46,836 bases of DNA from Candidatus Zipacnadia bacterium (GTDB taxonomy: Bacteria > Armatimonadota > Zipacnadia > Zipacnadales > UBA5352). The stretch spans positions 1-46,836 of the forward strand of contig JALGSU010000051.1 of the NCBI GenBank assembly GCA_029821735.1, written 5' to 3'. Positions 7,950-15,890 of the stretch are shown here, piece after piece. Every line of letters begins with the position of its first letter. The stretch's first letter is position 1. A model generated the notes under the pieces. It worked only from the letters and a program-made list of their open reading frames with translations, did not search any database and was not told where the DNA came from. A program made the position numbers and the translations under genes.

Positions 7950-8831
7950 TCAGTCACACAGCAGCGCGGCCGCTTGACTCATCTTCACAACCGCTTCTGG
8001 CGAAACCGGCCAGACGCCATCCTCGAACATCTCCGTCAGTGCCGCCGCCGAGCCGTCGAACATCGCGCCCATGTCCATCAGTCGCGCCACGCTCGGATCG
8101 CCCGCCTTGCTGATGCTGGCCACCGTGCCGCGCGCCGGAACGTCGCTCCCTGCTCGCAGCACCACGTTCCGGCCGTCCGCGTACTGCAGGCAGACCATGC
8201 CCGGCGCCTCCGGCCCAGCGTCGATCTTCGCCATGTGCACCGGCTCGCAGCCAAACGCAGCGAACGCGCTGCAGACCAGGTGAATACCGTACTTGTCGAC
8301 GATATCCTGCCCGAGATTGAAGGTCACCAGCGCGGCCCCGCCCTCGCCCTCCGCGATGCCCTGCGCCTCCGACGCGAACAGAAGCTGCGACCATGCCGCC
8401 AGCACCACGCCCTGCGCCTGCGCCAACTTGACCAGTTGCCGGGTCTTCGCCGGATCAAGAGCTGGCGTCTTGTCAACGAACACCGACTTGCCTGCGTTCA
8501 GACAGTCCTCCACTATCTCCGTGCGAAAATCGAGCTCCTCATCAAGCACCAGCACACCGTCGACGCTCTCGATGACCTGATCTGGGCTGTCGCACACCTT
8601 AGGTATCAGGCAGCTCGCCGCAATCGCGTCCGCCTCCTCGCGCACACCCGCCCACACGTGGGTTATCCGCGAGCCCTTCGCTACGGGCTCGGGGAATCGC
8701 CCGCGAATGAGCTCAAGCATCCATGCCTTCGTGCAGCGTGCCTCAAGCGCCTCGGCGTCAGTGCCGTTGAACCAGGCGCCATACGGGTAATTGTGGATGA
8801 GCGTCTTGCCGATCATTCCGAGCTTGACCAT
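7950..8831 (-). CDS. Gfo/Idh/MocA-like oxidoreductase, divergent
   Basis: A 293-residue protein with Rossmann-type alternation and the family signature region around VDGVLVLDEE..., followed by a catalytic-site equivalent VFVDKTPALDP where canonical members have EKP. The N-terminal nucleotide loop is atypical: LGMIGKTLIHNYPYGAWFNG instead of GxGxxG. This divergent subtype may act on a specific sugar derivative or may be non-catalytic. ATG 8831 has GAGGAGAGA upstream. It lies between the TIM-barrel glycosidase-like gene (28 bp gap) and the GH20/DUF4838-like gene (30 bp gap), so co-expression in catabolism is likely. Confidence 0.7.
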   Translation of the reverse strand: MVKLGMIGKTLIHNYPYGAWFNGTDAEALEARCTKAWMLELIRGRFPEPVAKGSRITHVWAGVREEADAIAASCLIPKVCDSPDQVIESVDGVLVLDEELDFRTEIVEDCLNAGKSVFVDKTPALDPAKTRQLVKLAQAQGVVLAAWSQLLFASEAQGIAEGEGGAALVTFNLGQDIVDKYGIHLVCSAFAAFGCEPVHMAKIDAGPEAPGMVCLQYADGRNVVLRAGSDVPARGTVASISKAGDPSVARLMDMGAMFDGSAAALTEMFEDGVWPVSPEAVVKMSQAAALLCD

Positions 8832-8858
8832 GGCTCTCTCCTCGTGATGCGCAGGCGC

Positions 8859-10427
8859 TCAGTAGTAGACCTTGACGACCATCTCGCGGATCTCAACATC
8901 CTCAGCCAGCTCGGGCACGCAATTCGTCATCGTCACCGTCAGCCGGTTCTCGCCACGCTTCAGAGCAGCGGGATCCACCTTGAGCGTGTAGGTCGAGTAT
9001 GGCTGGAGCGGGATCGAGTGCACCCGCGCGTCGCGACCACCATAGGCGTGCAGGCGCTCAATCTTCTCAGCCGCGACCTCCACTCCGTTGAGCGCGAACG
9101 CGAACTCATCGAGACTGGTGACCGCCACCGTCTTCAGCTCGACGCGCACCCCCGCCGCGCGCTCCCAGTCCTCATGGCAGGCCCACACAAGCTCCGCCGG
9201 CGCCGCCCCAAACCGGTTGATGCTCGCCGACTCCTGAACGTAGTGCCGGTAGACCGACGAGCCGGGGTAGTACAGGAAGTGCTTATCGCGGGTGGCGAGG
9301 GCCTCAGGATCGCCAAGTTCATTCAGCGCCTGGCGGGTGCGCCGCACATCCGGGTGGTGCGCGTATGCCACGAAGTCCTCGACCGGATATGGCCGCTGAT
9401 CGGCCGGCACCGGCAGCAGGCGCGACAGTTCGTCGAGGCACGGGAAGTTGAACAGATACACGCCGTCGGCGCCCTGGTTCCACGCGCTCGCTGCAGCGCC
9501 GCGGTACTCCTCCAGCGACAGATACTGCCCCATCTGCTGGCTGCAGTTGATGTACGAATGCACCGGCACGTTGTCGCTGAGCAGCTCTTTCCAGTCACCG
9601 ATCGGCAACTGGTAATCGGTGCCATAGCAGCCCGGCGAGATCCCATCGACCAGCCCGTCCGCATCCCACGTCGCGACGTCCATACCCCACTCCAGCGCCA
9701 GTTCAGGACTGCGCGGGACGTTCACCCGCAGCAGATAGCTCTCGCGACCGCGTTCGGCCGCGGCTTTGTCCAGGTCCGCCCTCACTTGCGAGATCAGATC
9801 CGTCATCAACGGAGCCCTCTCGCGCCCTTCGCCGTCCGGGAAGAAGTAGGGCGAACGCAGGCCGTCGAGTTCGACCCCGTCAATGTCGGGGAACTTCTCC
9901 ACGACCTCCATCACCAGCCTGCGCAGATACTCGCGCACGGCCGGCTGGGTGTAGTCGAGGCAACTGCGGTAATAGTTGTACGGGTCGCCCAGCAGCCACT
10001 CCTGGTGGTTCATCCAGAATCGACCGGCGACCGGACCGGTAGGATCGCTGCTCATGTGAGCATCGTTCATGCGCAGACTCGCGATCGCGGGAATGCCCAT
10101 CTCGCGCAGTGTGCGGAACACAAAGCCAATGTAGTCGCCCACCTCGTCGCGCAGCTTGCCGCGATTGTGGGCCCAGCGCCGATCCTTCACCTTCTCGACC
10201 AGCCTGAATCCGGTACCGATGGGCTCGGCCACTTCGCTCTCGTAGTAGGTCACATAGCCGCCAAAGGCCACGCAGTACACAACCATATCGACCTGTGTGC
10301 CTTCCAGGCGCGAGAGGTAGGTCCGCAGGTCATCGCCCGTCACGTCGTCGTGGGAGTAAAGGAAGTTGCTACCGTCATCGTTGAGGATGAGCTTGGGACG
10401 GATCGGCTTTCTCTCGCCCGTTGCCAC
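8859..10427 (-). CDS. Glycoside-hydrolase-like TIM-barrel protein (family-10-like) with C-terminal beta domain
   Basis: A 522-residue protein with no obvious signal peptide. It starts RPKLILNDDGSNFLYSHDD and shows TIM-barrel strand motifs, including DIDGVELDGLRSPYF (a probable acidic active-site strand), PSPELALEWGMDVATW-like segments and YLFNFP. The last ~90 residues form a beta-sandwich (YSTYTLKVD...LKRGENRLTVTMT) that resembles a carbohydrate-binding or Ig-like module. The reading frame extends upstream to 10502, but GTG 10427 is preceded by GGAGGTATCTGC and is the better start. It is the first gene of the minus-strand operon and is divergent from the sialidase-like gene, with 144 bp between them. 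Substrate unknown. Confidence 0.72.
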   Translation of the reverse strand: MATGERKPIRPKLILNDDGSNFLYSHDDVTGDDLRTYLSRLEGTQVDMVVYCVAFGGYVTYYESEVAEPIGTGFRLVEKVKDRRWAHNRGKLRDEVGDYIGFVFRTLREMGIPAIASLRMNDAHMSSDPTGPVAGRFWMNHQEWLLGDPYNYYRSCLDYTQPAVREYLRRLVMEVVEKFPDIDGVELDGLRSPYFFPDGEGRERAPLMTDLISQVRADLDKAAAERGRESYLLRVNVPRSPELALEWGMDVATWDADGLVDGISPGCYGTDYQLPIGDWKELLSDNVPVHSYINCSQQMGQYLSLEEYRGAAASAWNQGADGVYLFNFPCLDELSRLLPVPADQRPYPVEDFVAYAHHPDVRRTRQALNELGDPEALATRDKHFLYYPGSSVYRHYVQESASINRFGAAPAELVWACHEDWERAAGVRVELKTVAVTSLDEFAFALNGVEVAAEKIERLHAYGGRDARVHSIPLQPYSTYTLKVDPAALKRGENRLTVTMTNCVPELAEDVEIREMVVKVYY

Positions 10428-10571
10428 GCAGATACCTCCGTCGGTCAGTATGCACCGGCGGCGACCGGTTCGTCGCAGCCCAGTGGCACACCTGCAGGGC
10501 AAGCGCCTGCTCCCGGGGAACTGACCGACTGCGAGATCGCCCGCTCACTGGTTGCCTGGAGGATCGCCCGC

Positions 10572-11762
10572 ATGTCCGAGAGACTCGACTACGAAGTCCA
10601 GCTTGACGTCGTCAGCGAGGGCTACGACCGCGAGACCGAGTGGTTTCAGCCGCGCATCGGCATGATCCCTCCCTCAACCGCCGTCCTCACCATGACCAAG
10701 GCACGCCTGTGGGGAAGTGATATCTTCACGGCCCTGCAGGAGATGCGTTCGGAGGATTTCGGACGCACCTGGTCGGACCCGGTCGCTCACGCCACCATTG
10801 ACCGCCGCCGCATCGGCGACTTTGAGGTCTGCCCCTGCGACATCACCCCCGCGTGGCATGAAGCGACCGGCAAGCTCCTCGCCACCGGCCACACTGCCGT
10901 CTACATGCCCGGCGAGAAGGGCGGGCTGATGGCCAACGATGACGTCATGCGCGACATCGTCTACACCGTCTACGACGCCGGAGCCCGCACCTGGTCCGAG
11001 TGGGACACCGTCGAGTTGCCCGACCGCGAGAAGTTCTTCTGGGCCGCCCCCGGATGCGCCCAGCGTGTCGACCTCCCTGGTGGCGATGTTCTGCTGCCGA
11101 TCTCCCGCATGGACCGCGCCAGTGTCGGCGAGAACTTCTGGACCGGCTGCTTCGTGACCACCGTCCTGCGCTGCTCCTTCGACGGCAGGAAGCTCGCCTA
11201 TCTCGAGCACGGTGACGAGATGTCTGTCCCCGAGCCGCGCGGGCTCTACGAACCATCGCTGACTGTCTACCAGGGCCGTTACTACCTGACGCTGCGCAAC
11301 GACATTCGCGGCTACGTAGCCGTCGGCGATGACGGTCTGCACTTCGAAGACTACATCCCGTGGGCGTTTGACGACGGCGACGAACTCGGCAGCTACAACA
11401 CCCAGCAGCACTGGGTCACGCACAGCGATGGCCTCTTCCTGACATACACCCGCCGAGGCGCTGACAACGATCACGTCATCCGCCACCGAGCGCCGCTCTT
11501 CATCGCCGAGGTCGACCCCGAGCGCCTCTGCGTGATACGTGACACCGAGCGCATCCTCGTGCCCGACAAGGGCGCGCAACTGGGCAACTTCGGCGCCCTG
11601 AACGCGTCCCCTGAGGAGAGCTGGGTGGTCACCTCCGAAGGCATGCACGGAGATGCCACCGAGCCCATGAATCTCGATCTTTCCGAGAGCCGAGGCGCCA
11701 ACAATCGCGTCTGGCTCGCCCGCATAGTGTGGAACGAACCCAATCGTCTCGTGTCCGTCTGA
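10572..11762 (+). CDS. Sialidase-like beta-propeller (BNR/exo-alpha-sialidase superfamily)
   Basis: A 396-residue propeller protein. An Asp-box SEDFGRTW is at about 60-67 and a degenerate one, YDAGARTWSEW, occurs around 135. Internal strands such as PRGLYEPSLTVYQGRYYLTLR and FLTYTRRGADNDHVIRHRAPLFIAEVD match the 'sialidase/neuraminidase-like' proteins found near glycosidase clusters. I see no signal peptide, so it may be cytoplasmic or the start may be wrong. ATG 10572 is preceded by GGAGG at 9-nt spacing. True sialidase activity is unproven. The upstream part of this long open frame (from about 4890) is antisense to real genes and is not coding. The first beta-helix gene begins 50 bp downstream. 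Confidence 0.72.
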   Translation: MSERLDYEVQLDVVSEGYDRETEWFQPRIGMIPPSTAVLTMTKARLWGSDIFTALQEMRSEDFGRTWSDPVAHATIDRRRIGDFEVCPCDITPAWHEATGKLLATGHTAVYMPGEKGGLMANDDVMRDIVYTVYDAGARTWSEWDTVELPDREKFFWAAPGCAQRVDLPGGDVLLPISRMDRASVGENFWTGCFVTTVLRCSFDGRKLAYLEHGDEMSVPEPRGLYEPSLTVYQGRYYLTLRNDIRGYVAVGDDGLHFEDYIPWAFDDGDELGSYNTQQHWVTHSDGLFLTYTRRGADNDHVIRHRAPLFIAEVDPERLCVIRDTERILVPDKGAQLGNFGALNASPEESWVVTSEGMHGDATEPMNLDLSESRGANNRVWLARIVWNEPNRLVSV

Positions 11763-11812
11763 GTGCGCCCAGACGAAACGCAGGGACGCTGATCAGGCCC
11801 GGGAGGTACATC

Positions 11813-13810
11813 ATGTACAAGAGCACCGTCGCACTGGCAATTCTTCTCAGTCTTCTCGTAGCGTCGATCTGTTCGGCGCAGATCGCCCCCGACCAGCAGA
11901 TCATCGACGGGGTTGCCGCCGGCACTATCCAGGAAGCCAAGGCCTCCGCATGGGGCTTTGACCCCGAGGACTCAACCGCCCAGCTTCAGGCTGCCATCGA
12001 TTCCGGCGTCCCGAAGCTCATCGTCGACAAGATGGCCGGCCCGTGGATCGTCACGCCGCTGACGCTCGTCAGCGACCAGGATATCCTCTTCGAGGAGGGC
12101 GTCGAGCTGCTCGCCAAGCGCGGCGAATACCTCTCCAAGAACGCCACTCTGGTCACCGCGAGCAACAAAGAGAATATCACCCTCACCGGCTATGGCGCGA
12201 CCTTCCGGATGTGGCAGGAAGACTACGACAACCCGGCCAAGTATGATCGTGCGGAGTGGCGTCACTGCCTCTCCATCCGCAGTTCCAGCAACATCGAGGT
12301 CTACGGTCTGACACTCACGGAGAGCGGCGGCGATGGCATCTACCTGGGTACCGCCATAGCCGGCGTGACCAACAAGGACATCATCATCAAGGACGTGGTC
12401 TGCGACAAGAACTACCGCCAGGGCATCAGCGTGATCACTGCGGAGAACCTGTTTATTGAGAGTTGCACCCTCACCAATACCGGCGGCACCGCGCCCATGG
12501 CGGGCATCGACTTCGAGCCCAACAAGCCCGGCGAGCGCGTCGTCAACTGCGTAATGCGCGACTGCATCATCGGCGGCAACTCCGGCAACGGCATCGTGAT
12601 GTACCTCAGGCCGCTGGATGCGACCTCTGTGGACATCTCGCTGCGCTTCGAGAACTGCGTCTGCACCGGCGATCGAGGCGCAGCCCGGGTTACTCTCAAC
12701 GAGGGTGCCGCAGGCGCTCCCGATGGCCTCGTCGAGTTCGTTGACTGCGTCTTCCAGGACGCCTACGGTTCAGGCATCCAGGTCTCCAAGCCCGCCGACC
12801 GCAGCCGGGTGCGCTTCGTGAACTGCTCAGTGATCAACCCGGCCGCGGGAGCGGTCGCTATCGCTCCCATCATGTTGCTCAGCCGCCAGGGCGCGGTCTC
12901 GCCCGTCGGCGGCGTTGAGTTCGTGGACTGCGTGGTCTCCGACACACTCGACCGCAACCCCATCAAGTACGTCAACGCTGGCGATGTCGGCATCGAGGAC
13001 GTCACCGGGACGCTCATCATCGAGAAGGATGGCCAGCGCGAGACCGTCGCCCTGACCGAAGAGGTGCTGGCTGAGTGGATGCCGGTGATGGAGTGGAAGG
13101 ACATCCCACACCTCGACCTCGAGGGCGTTGCGCTCAAGCCCATGAACGCTGATGTGCCCGCCGACGCGTGCAACTTCGGCCAGGCCAGAGTGCGGCGCAC
13201 GGGTGCTTTCCTGCTGTCTGCTACCGAGGGCGACGAGGTCTCGTTCACCGTTCACTACTTCCAGGTCGGCAAGTACGGCGGCAAGCCCGTTCCTGTGGTC
13301 CTGACCACGCCCTCCGGCGCCGAATTGCGCCCGGGCGAGGCCATCTTCCTCGAGAACACGGAGATAAGCTTCACAGCACCGGAAACCGGCGTCTACGATC
13401 TCGTCGCCGACCCCGGTGCCAACCGCCTGCGCATTACCCAGAGCACCAACCCAATCAACCTCGACGGACGCGGAGGCACGGTTGGCCTGATCGGCAGCGC
13501 CGGCGACTACTACTTCTGGGTGCCCGCTGGCACCCGGGAATTCGGCGCGCGCGTCTGTGGCGAGGGCGCTGGTGAATCCGTGGCCGCCAAACTCATCAAC
13601 CCCGCCGGCGAGATCGTCGCTGAGGTCGACAACTGCTTCGAGACCTACCAGTTCGAGGTCGAGTTGCCGGAGGGTACCGAGGGCCAGGTGTGGCTGCTGA
13701 AGATCCAGAAGCCAAGCGCAATGCCCTGGGAGGATCACTACATGGACCTGCGCGGCGTACCGCCGATCCTCTCGCCAACGCCCGAGGCGCTCATCATTCC
13801 CGCACAGTAA
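11813..13810 (+). CDS. Secreted right-handed beta-helix protein, tandem paralogue 1
   Basis: A 665-residue protein with a signal peptide (cleavage likely after ICSAQ). The N-terminal pectate-lyase-3-like cap reads AWGFDPEDSTAQLQAAIDSGVPKLIVDKMAGPW, followed by parallel beta-helix rungs with repeats such as IDFEPN, VNCVMRDC, FENCVC and FVDCVF. After about residue 470 comes a two-part beta-sandwich: GDEVSFTVHYFQVGKYGG, then FWVPAGTREFGARV, finishing PPILSPTPEALIIPAQ. Beta-helix proteins of this kind are often polysaccharide lyases or hydrolases, but no catalytic triad is identifiable here. ATG 11813 has GGGAGGTACATC before it. Paralogues 2 and 3 follow on the same strand with 41-bp spacers. Confidence 0.85.
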   Translation: MYKSTVALAILLSLLVASICSAQIAPDQQIIDGVAAGTIQEAKASAWGFDPEDSTAQLQAAIDSGVPKLIVDKMAGPWIVTPLTLVSDQDILFEEGVELLAKRGEYLSKNATLVTASNKENITLTGYGATFRMWQEDYDNPAKYDRAEWRHCLSIRSSSNIEVYGLTLTESGGDGIYLGTAIAGVTNKDIIIKDVVCDKNYRQGISVITAENLFIESCTLTNTGGTAPMAGIDFEPNKPGERVVNCVMRDCIIGGNSGNGIVMYLRPLDATSVDISLRFENCVCTGDRGAARVTLNEGAAGAPDGLVEFVDCVFQDAYGSGIQVSKPADRSRVRFVNCSVINPAAGAVAIAPIMLLSRQGAVSPVGGVEFVDCVVSDTLDRNPIKYVNAGDVGIEDVTGTLIIEKDGQRETVALTEEVLAEWMPVMEWKDIPHLDLEGVALKPMNADVPADACNFGQARVRRTGAFLLSATEGDEVSFTVHYFQVGKYGGKPVPVVLTTPSGAELRPGEAIFLENTEISFTAPETGVYDLVADPGANRLRITQSTNPINLDGRGGTVGLIGSAGDYYFWVPAGTREFGARVCGEGAGESVAAKLINPAGEIVAEVDNCFETYQFEVELPEGTEGQVWLLKIQKPSAMPWEDHYMDLRGVPPILSPTPEALIIPAQ

Positions 13811-13851
13811 GCGCACACTGGCGCACGCCCGCCCAAACCAGGAGGTCAATC

Positions 13852-15849
13852 ATGCCCAGAACAATTCTGGCTCTTGCCGTCTTGCTGAGCATTCTCGCAG
13901 TGCTGCCGTGCAGTGCACAGATCGCACCGGATGCTCAGAAGATCGCAGCCGTCGCCGCGGGAACCATCACCGAGGCGAAGGCCTCCTGGTGGGGTTTTGA
14001 CCCCGAGGACGCCACCGCGAATCTGCAGGCGGCCATTGACTCGGCCGTCCCCAAGCTCGTCGTCGACAAGATGGCAGGTCCGTGGATCGTCACCCCAATG
14101 CAGCTGGTCAGTCATCAGGAGATCACCTTCCAGGAAGGCGTCGAGGTGCTCGCCAAACGCGGCGAGTTCAAGAGTATCGGCGCCTGTCTCTTCAAGGCGC
14201 GCGGCTGTGAGAATCTGTCCATCATCGGCTACGGTGCGACGTGGCGCATGTGGCGCGACGACTACGGCAACCCCGACTTGTATGACCCGGCCGAGTGGCG
14301 CCACTGCCTGTTCCTCAGTGGCTGCAACAACGTGAAGGTCTACGGATTGACGCTCGCCGAGAGCGGCGGCGACGGCATCTACCTCGGCAGTGGCACCGGA
14401 CGGACGCCGAACCGCAACGTGCACATCAAAGATGTCACCGCCGACAGGAACCACCGCCAGGGCATCAGCGTCATCAATGCCGAGAATCTGCTGATCGAGG
14501 ACACCATTCTCCGCGATACGGACGGCACGCCCCCGTGCGCAGGCATCGACTTCGAGCCCAATTCTCCCGAGGAGCGACTGGTCAACTGCGTCATGCGCAA
14601 CTGCCAGATCAGCGGCAACGCTGGCAACGGCATTGTCCTCGCGCTGCGCCCGATGGACGCCACTTCCGAGGACATCTCGCTGCGCTTTGAGAACTGCACC
14701 AGCACCGGCGACACCGGCTCCGTGCGCATAGACATGAGCTGCGATGCCGAAGGCGCGCCCGATGGCACCATCGAGTTCGTCGACTGCGTCCTCGCCGATT
14801 CCACGGGCTCGGGTATCTCGATCGCTAAGCCCGCCACGCGCGCCCACACCCGTTTCGTCAACTGCTCGGTCATCAATCCCGCCCCCGAGAAGGCGAACAT
14901 CAACCCGATCATGATGTTGAGCCTCCAGAGCTCCACGGGAGCGGTCGGTGGCGTCGAGTTCGTCGACTGCGTGGTCTCTGACGCGCCCGAGCGCAACCCG
15001 ATCGGCTACGTTGACGCCGGAGGCGTCGGCCTCGCGGACATCACCGGGACGCTGATCATCGACACCGACGGTCAGCGCGAGACCGTGCCCCTCACTCCGG
15101 AGATTCTCGCGGAGTGGATGCCCATAACCGTGTGGCGCGACATCCCCCACATGACGCTCGAGGGCCTGACCATGCAGCCGCTGGTCGCGGAACTGCCCGC
15201 TGAGCCATTCGCGTTCGGACATGCTATAGCGCGGTCCAGAGGGCACTGGATACTCTATGCGAGCGAGGGCGACGAGGTCTCCCTCACTGTCCACTTCGGC
15301 CAGGTCGGTGGCTACCGAGGCGTCCCCCTGCCTGTCACCGTCACCGGCCCGTCGGGCGAAGCGGTCCACAGCGTCGAGGCGCCCTTCATGCAGGATTCCG
15401 AGGTCACCTTCACCGCACCGGCAACCGGTCTGTACCGCATCGACGCCGCCCCCGGCGCGAACCTGATGTACGTCATCGCCAGCAGCCATCCGCTCAACAT
15501 CGCCGGCGAGGGCGGCCCGATCCGCCTCATCAGCAGCACCGGTGACTTCTACTTCTGGGTGCCTGCCGGCACGCGAGAGTTCGGCGTGCGCGTCGCGGGA
15601 CAGGGCGAAGGCGAAGGCGTCCGCGCGGTACTCATCAACCCCGACGGCGAGGTCGTCGATGAGGTCGACAACAGCGCCGCGACCTACCAGTTCGAGGTCG
15701 ATCTACCCGAAGGCACCCCGGGCCAGGCGTGGCTCTTGCGTCTCACCAAGCCAACCGTCATGCCTATGGAGGATCACCACGTCGACCTGCGCGGAGTTCC
15801 CCCGCTGCTCGCGCCGTCACCCGAGGCGCTCATAGTACCCGCGCAATAG
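13852..15849 (+). CDS. Secreted right-handed beta-helix protein, tandem paralogue 2
   Basis: Exactly 665 residues, collinear with paralogue 1 and closely similar over its whole length: signal peptide ending CSAQ, the cap ASWWGFDPEDATANLQAAIDSAVPKLVVDKMAGPW, beta-helix rungs (IDFEPNSPEERLVNCVMRNC, FENCTSTGD, FVDCVLAD), and the terminal beta module ending PPLLAPSPEALIVPAQ. AGGAGGT lies just before ATG 13852. Side-chain differences concentrate in helix-turn positions, as expected if substrate specificity has diverged; this is inferred by eye. The high similarity implies recent tandem duplication. Confidence 0.85.
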   Translation: MPRTILALAVLLSILAVLPCSAQIAPDAQKIAAVAAGTITEAKASWWGFDPEDATANLQAAIDSAVPKLVVDKMAGPWIVTPMQLVSHQEITFQEGVEVLAKRGEFKSIGACLFKARGCENLSIIGYGATWRMWRDDYGNPDLYDPAEWRHCLFLSGCNNVKVYGLTLAESGGDGIYLGSGTGRTPNRNVHIKDVTADRNHRQGISVINAENLLIEDTILRDTDGTPPCAGIDFEPNSPEERLVNCVMRNCQISGNAGNGIVLALRPMDATSEDISLRFENCTSTGDTGSVRIDMSCDAEGAPDGTIEFVDCVLADSTGSGISIAKPATRAHTRFVNCSVINPAPEKANINPIMMLSLQSSTGAVGGVEFVDCVVSDAPERNPIGYVDAGGVGLADITGTLIIDTDGQRETVPLTPEILAEWMPITVWRDIPHMTLEGLTMQPLVAELPAEPFAFGHAIARSRGHWILYASEGDEVSLTVHFGQVGGYRGVPLPVTVTGPSGEAVHSVEAPFMQDSEVTFTAPATGLYRIDAAPGANLMYVIASSHPLNIAGEGGPIRLISSTGDFYFWVPAGTREFGVRVAGQGEGEGVRAVLINPDGEVVDEVDNSAATYQFEVDLPEGTPGQAWLLRLTKPTVMPMEDHHVDLRGVPPLLAPSPEALIVPAQ

Positions 15850-15890
15850 GCACGCACCTGAACTCGCTCCCGCAGATCAAGAGGTCAAAC

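Noticed and set aside
4890..10571. A very long open frame on the plus strand (about 2,290 codons to 11762)
   Set aside because: Only the last 396 codons encode a recognisable protein; the rest is antisense to five clearly coding minus-strand genes and is a by-product of high GC and biased third positions.
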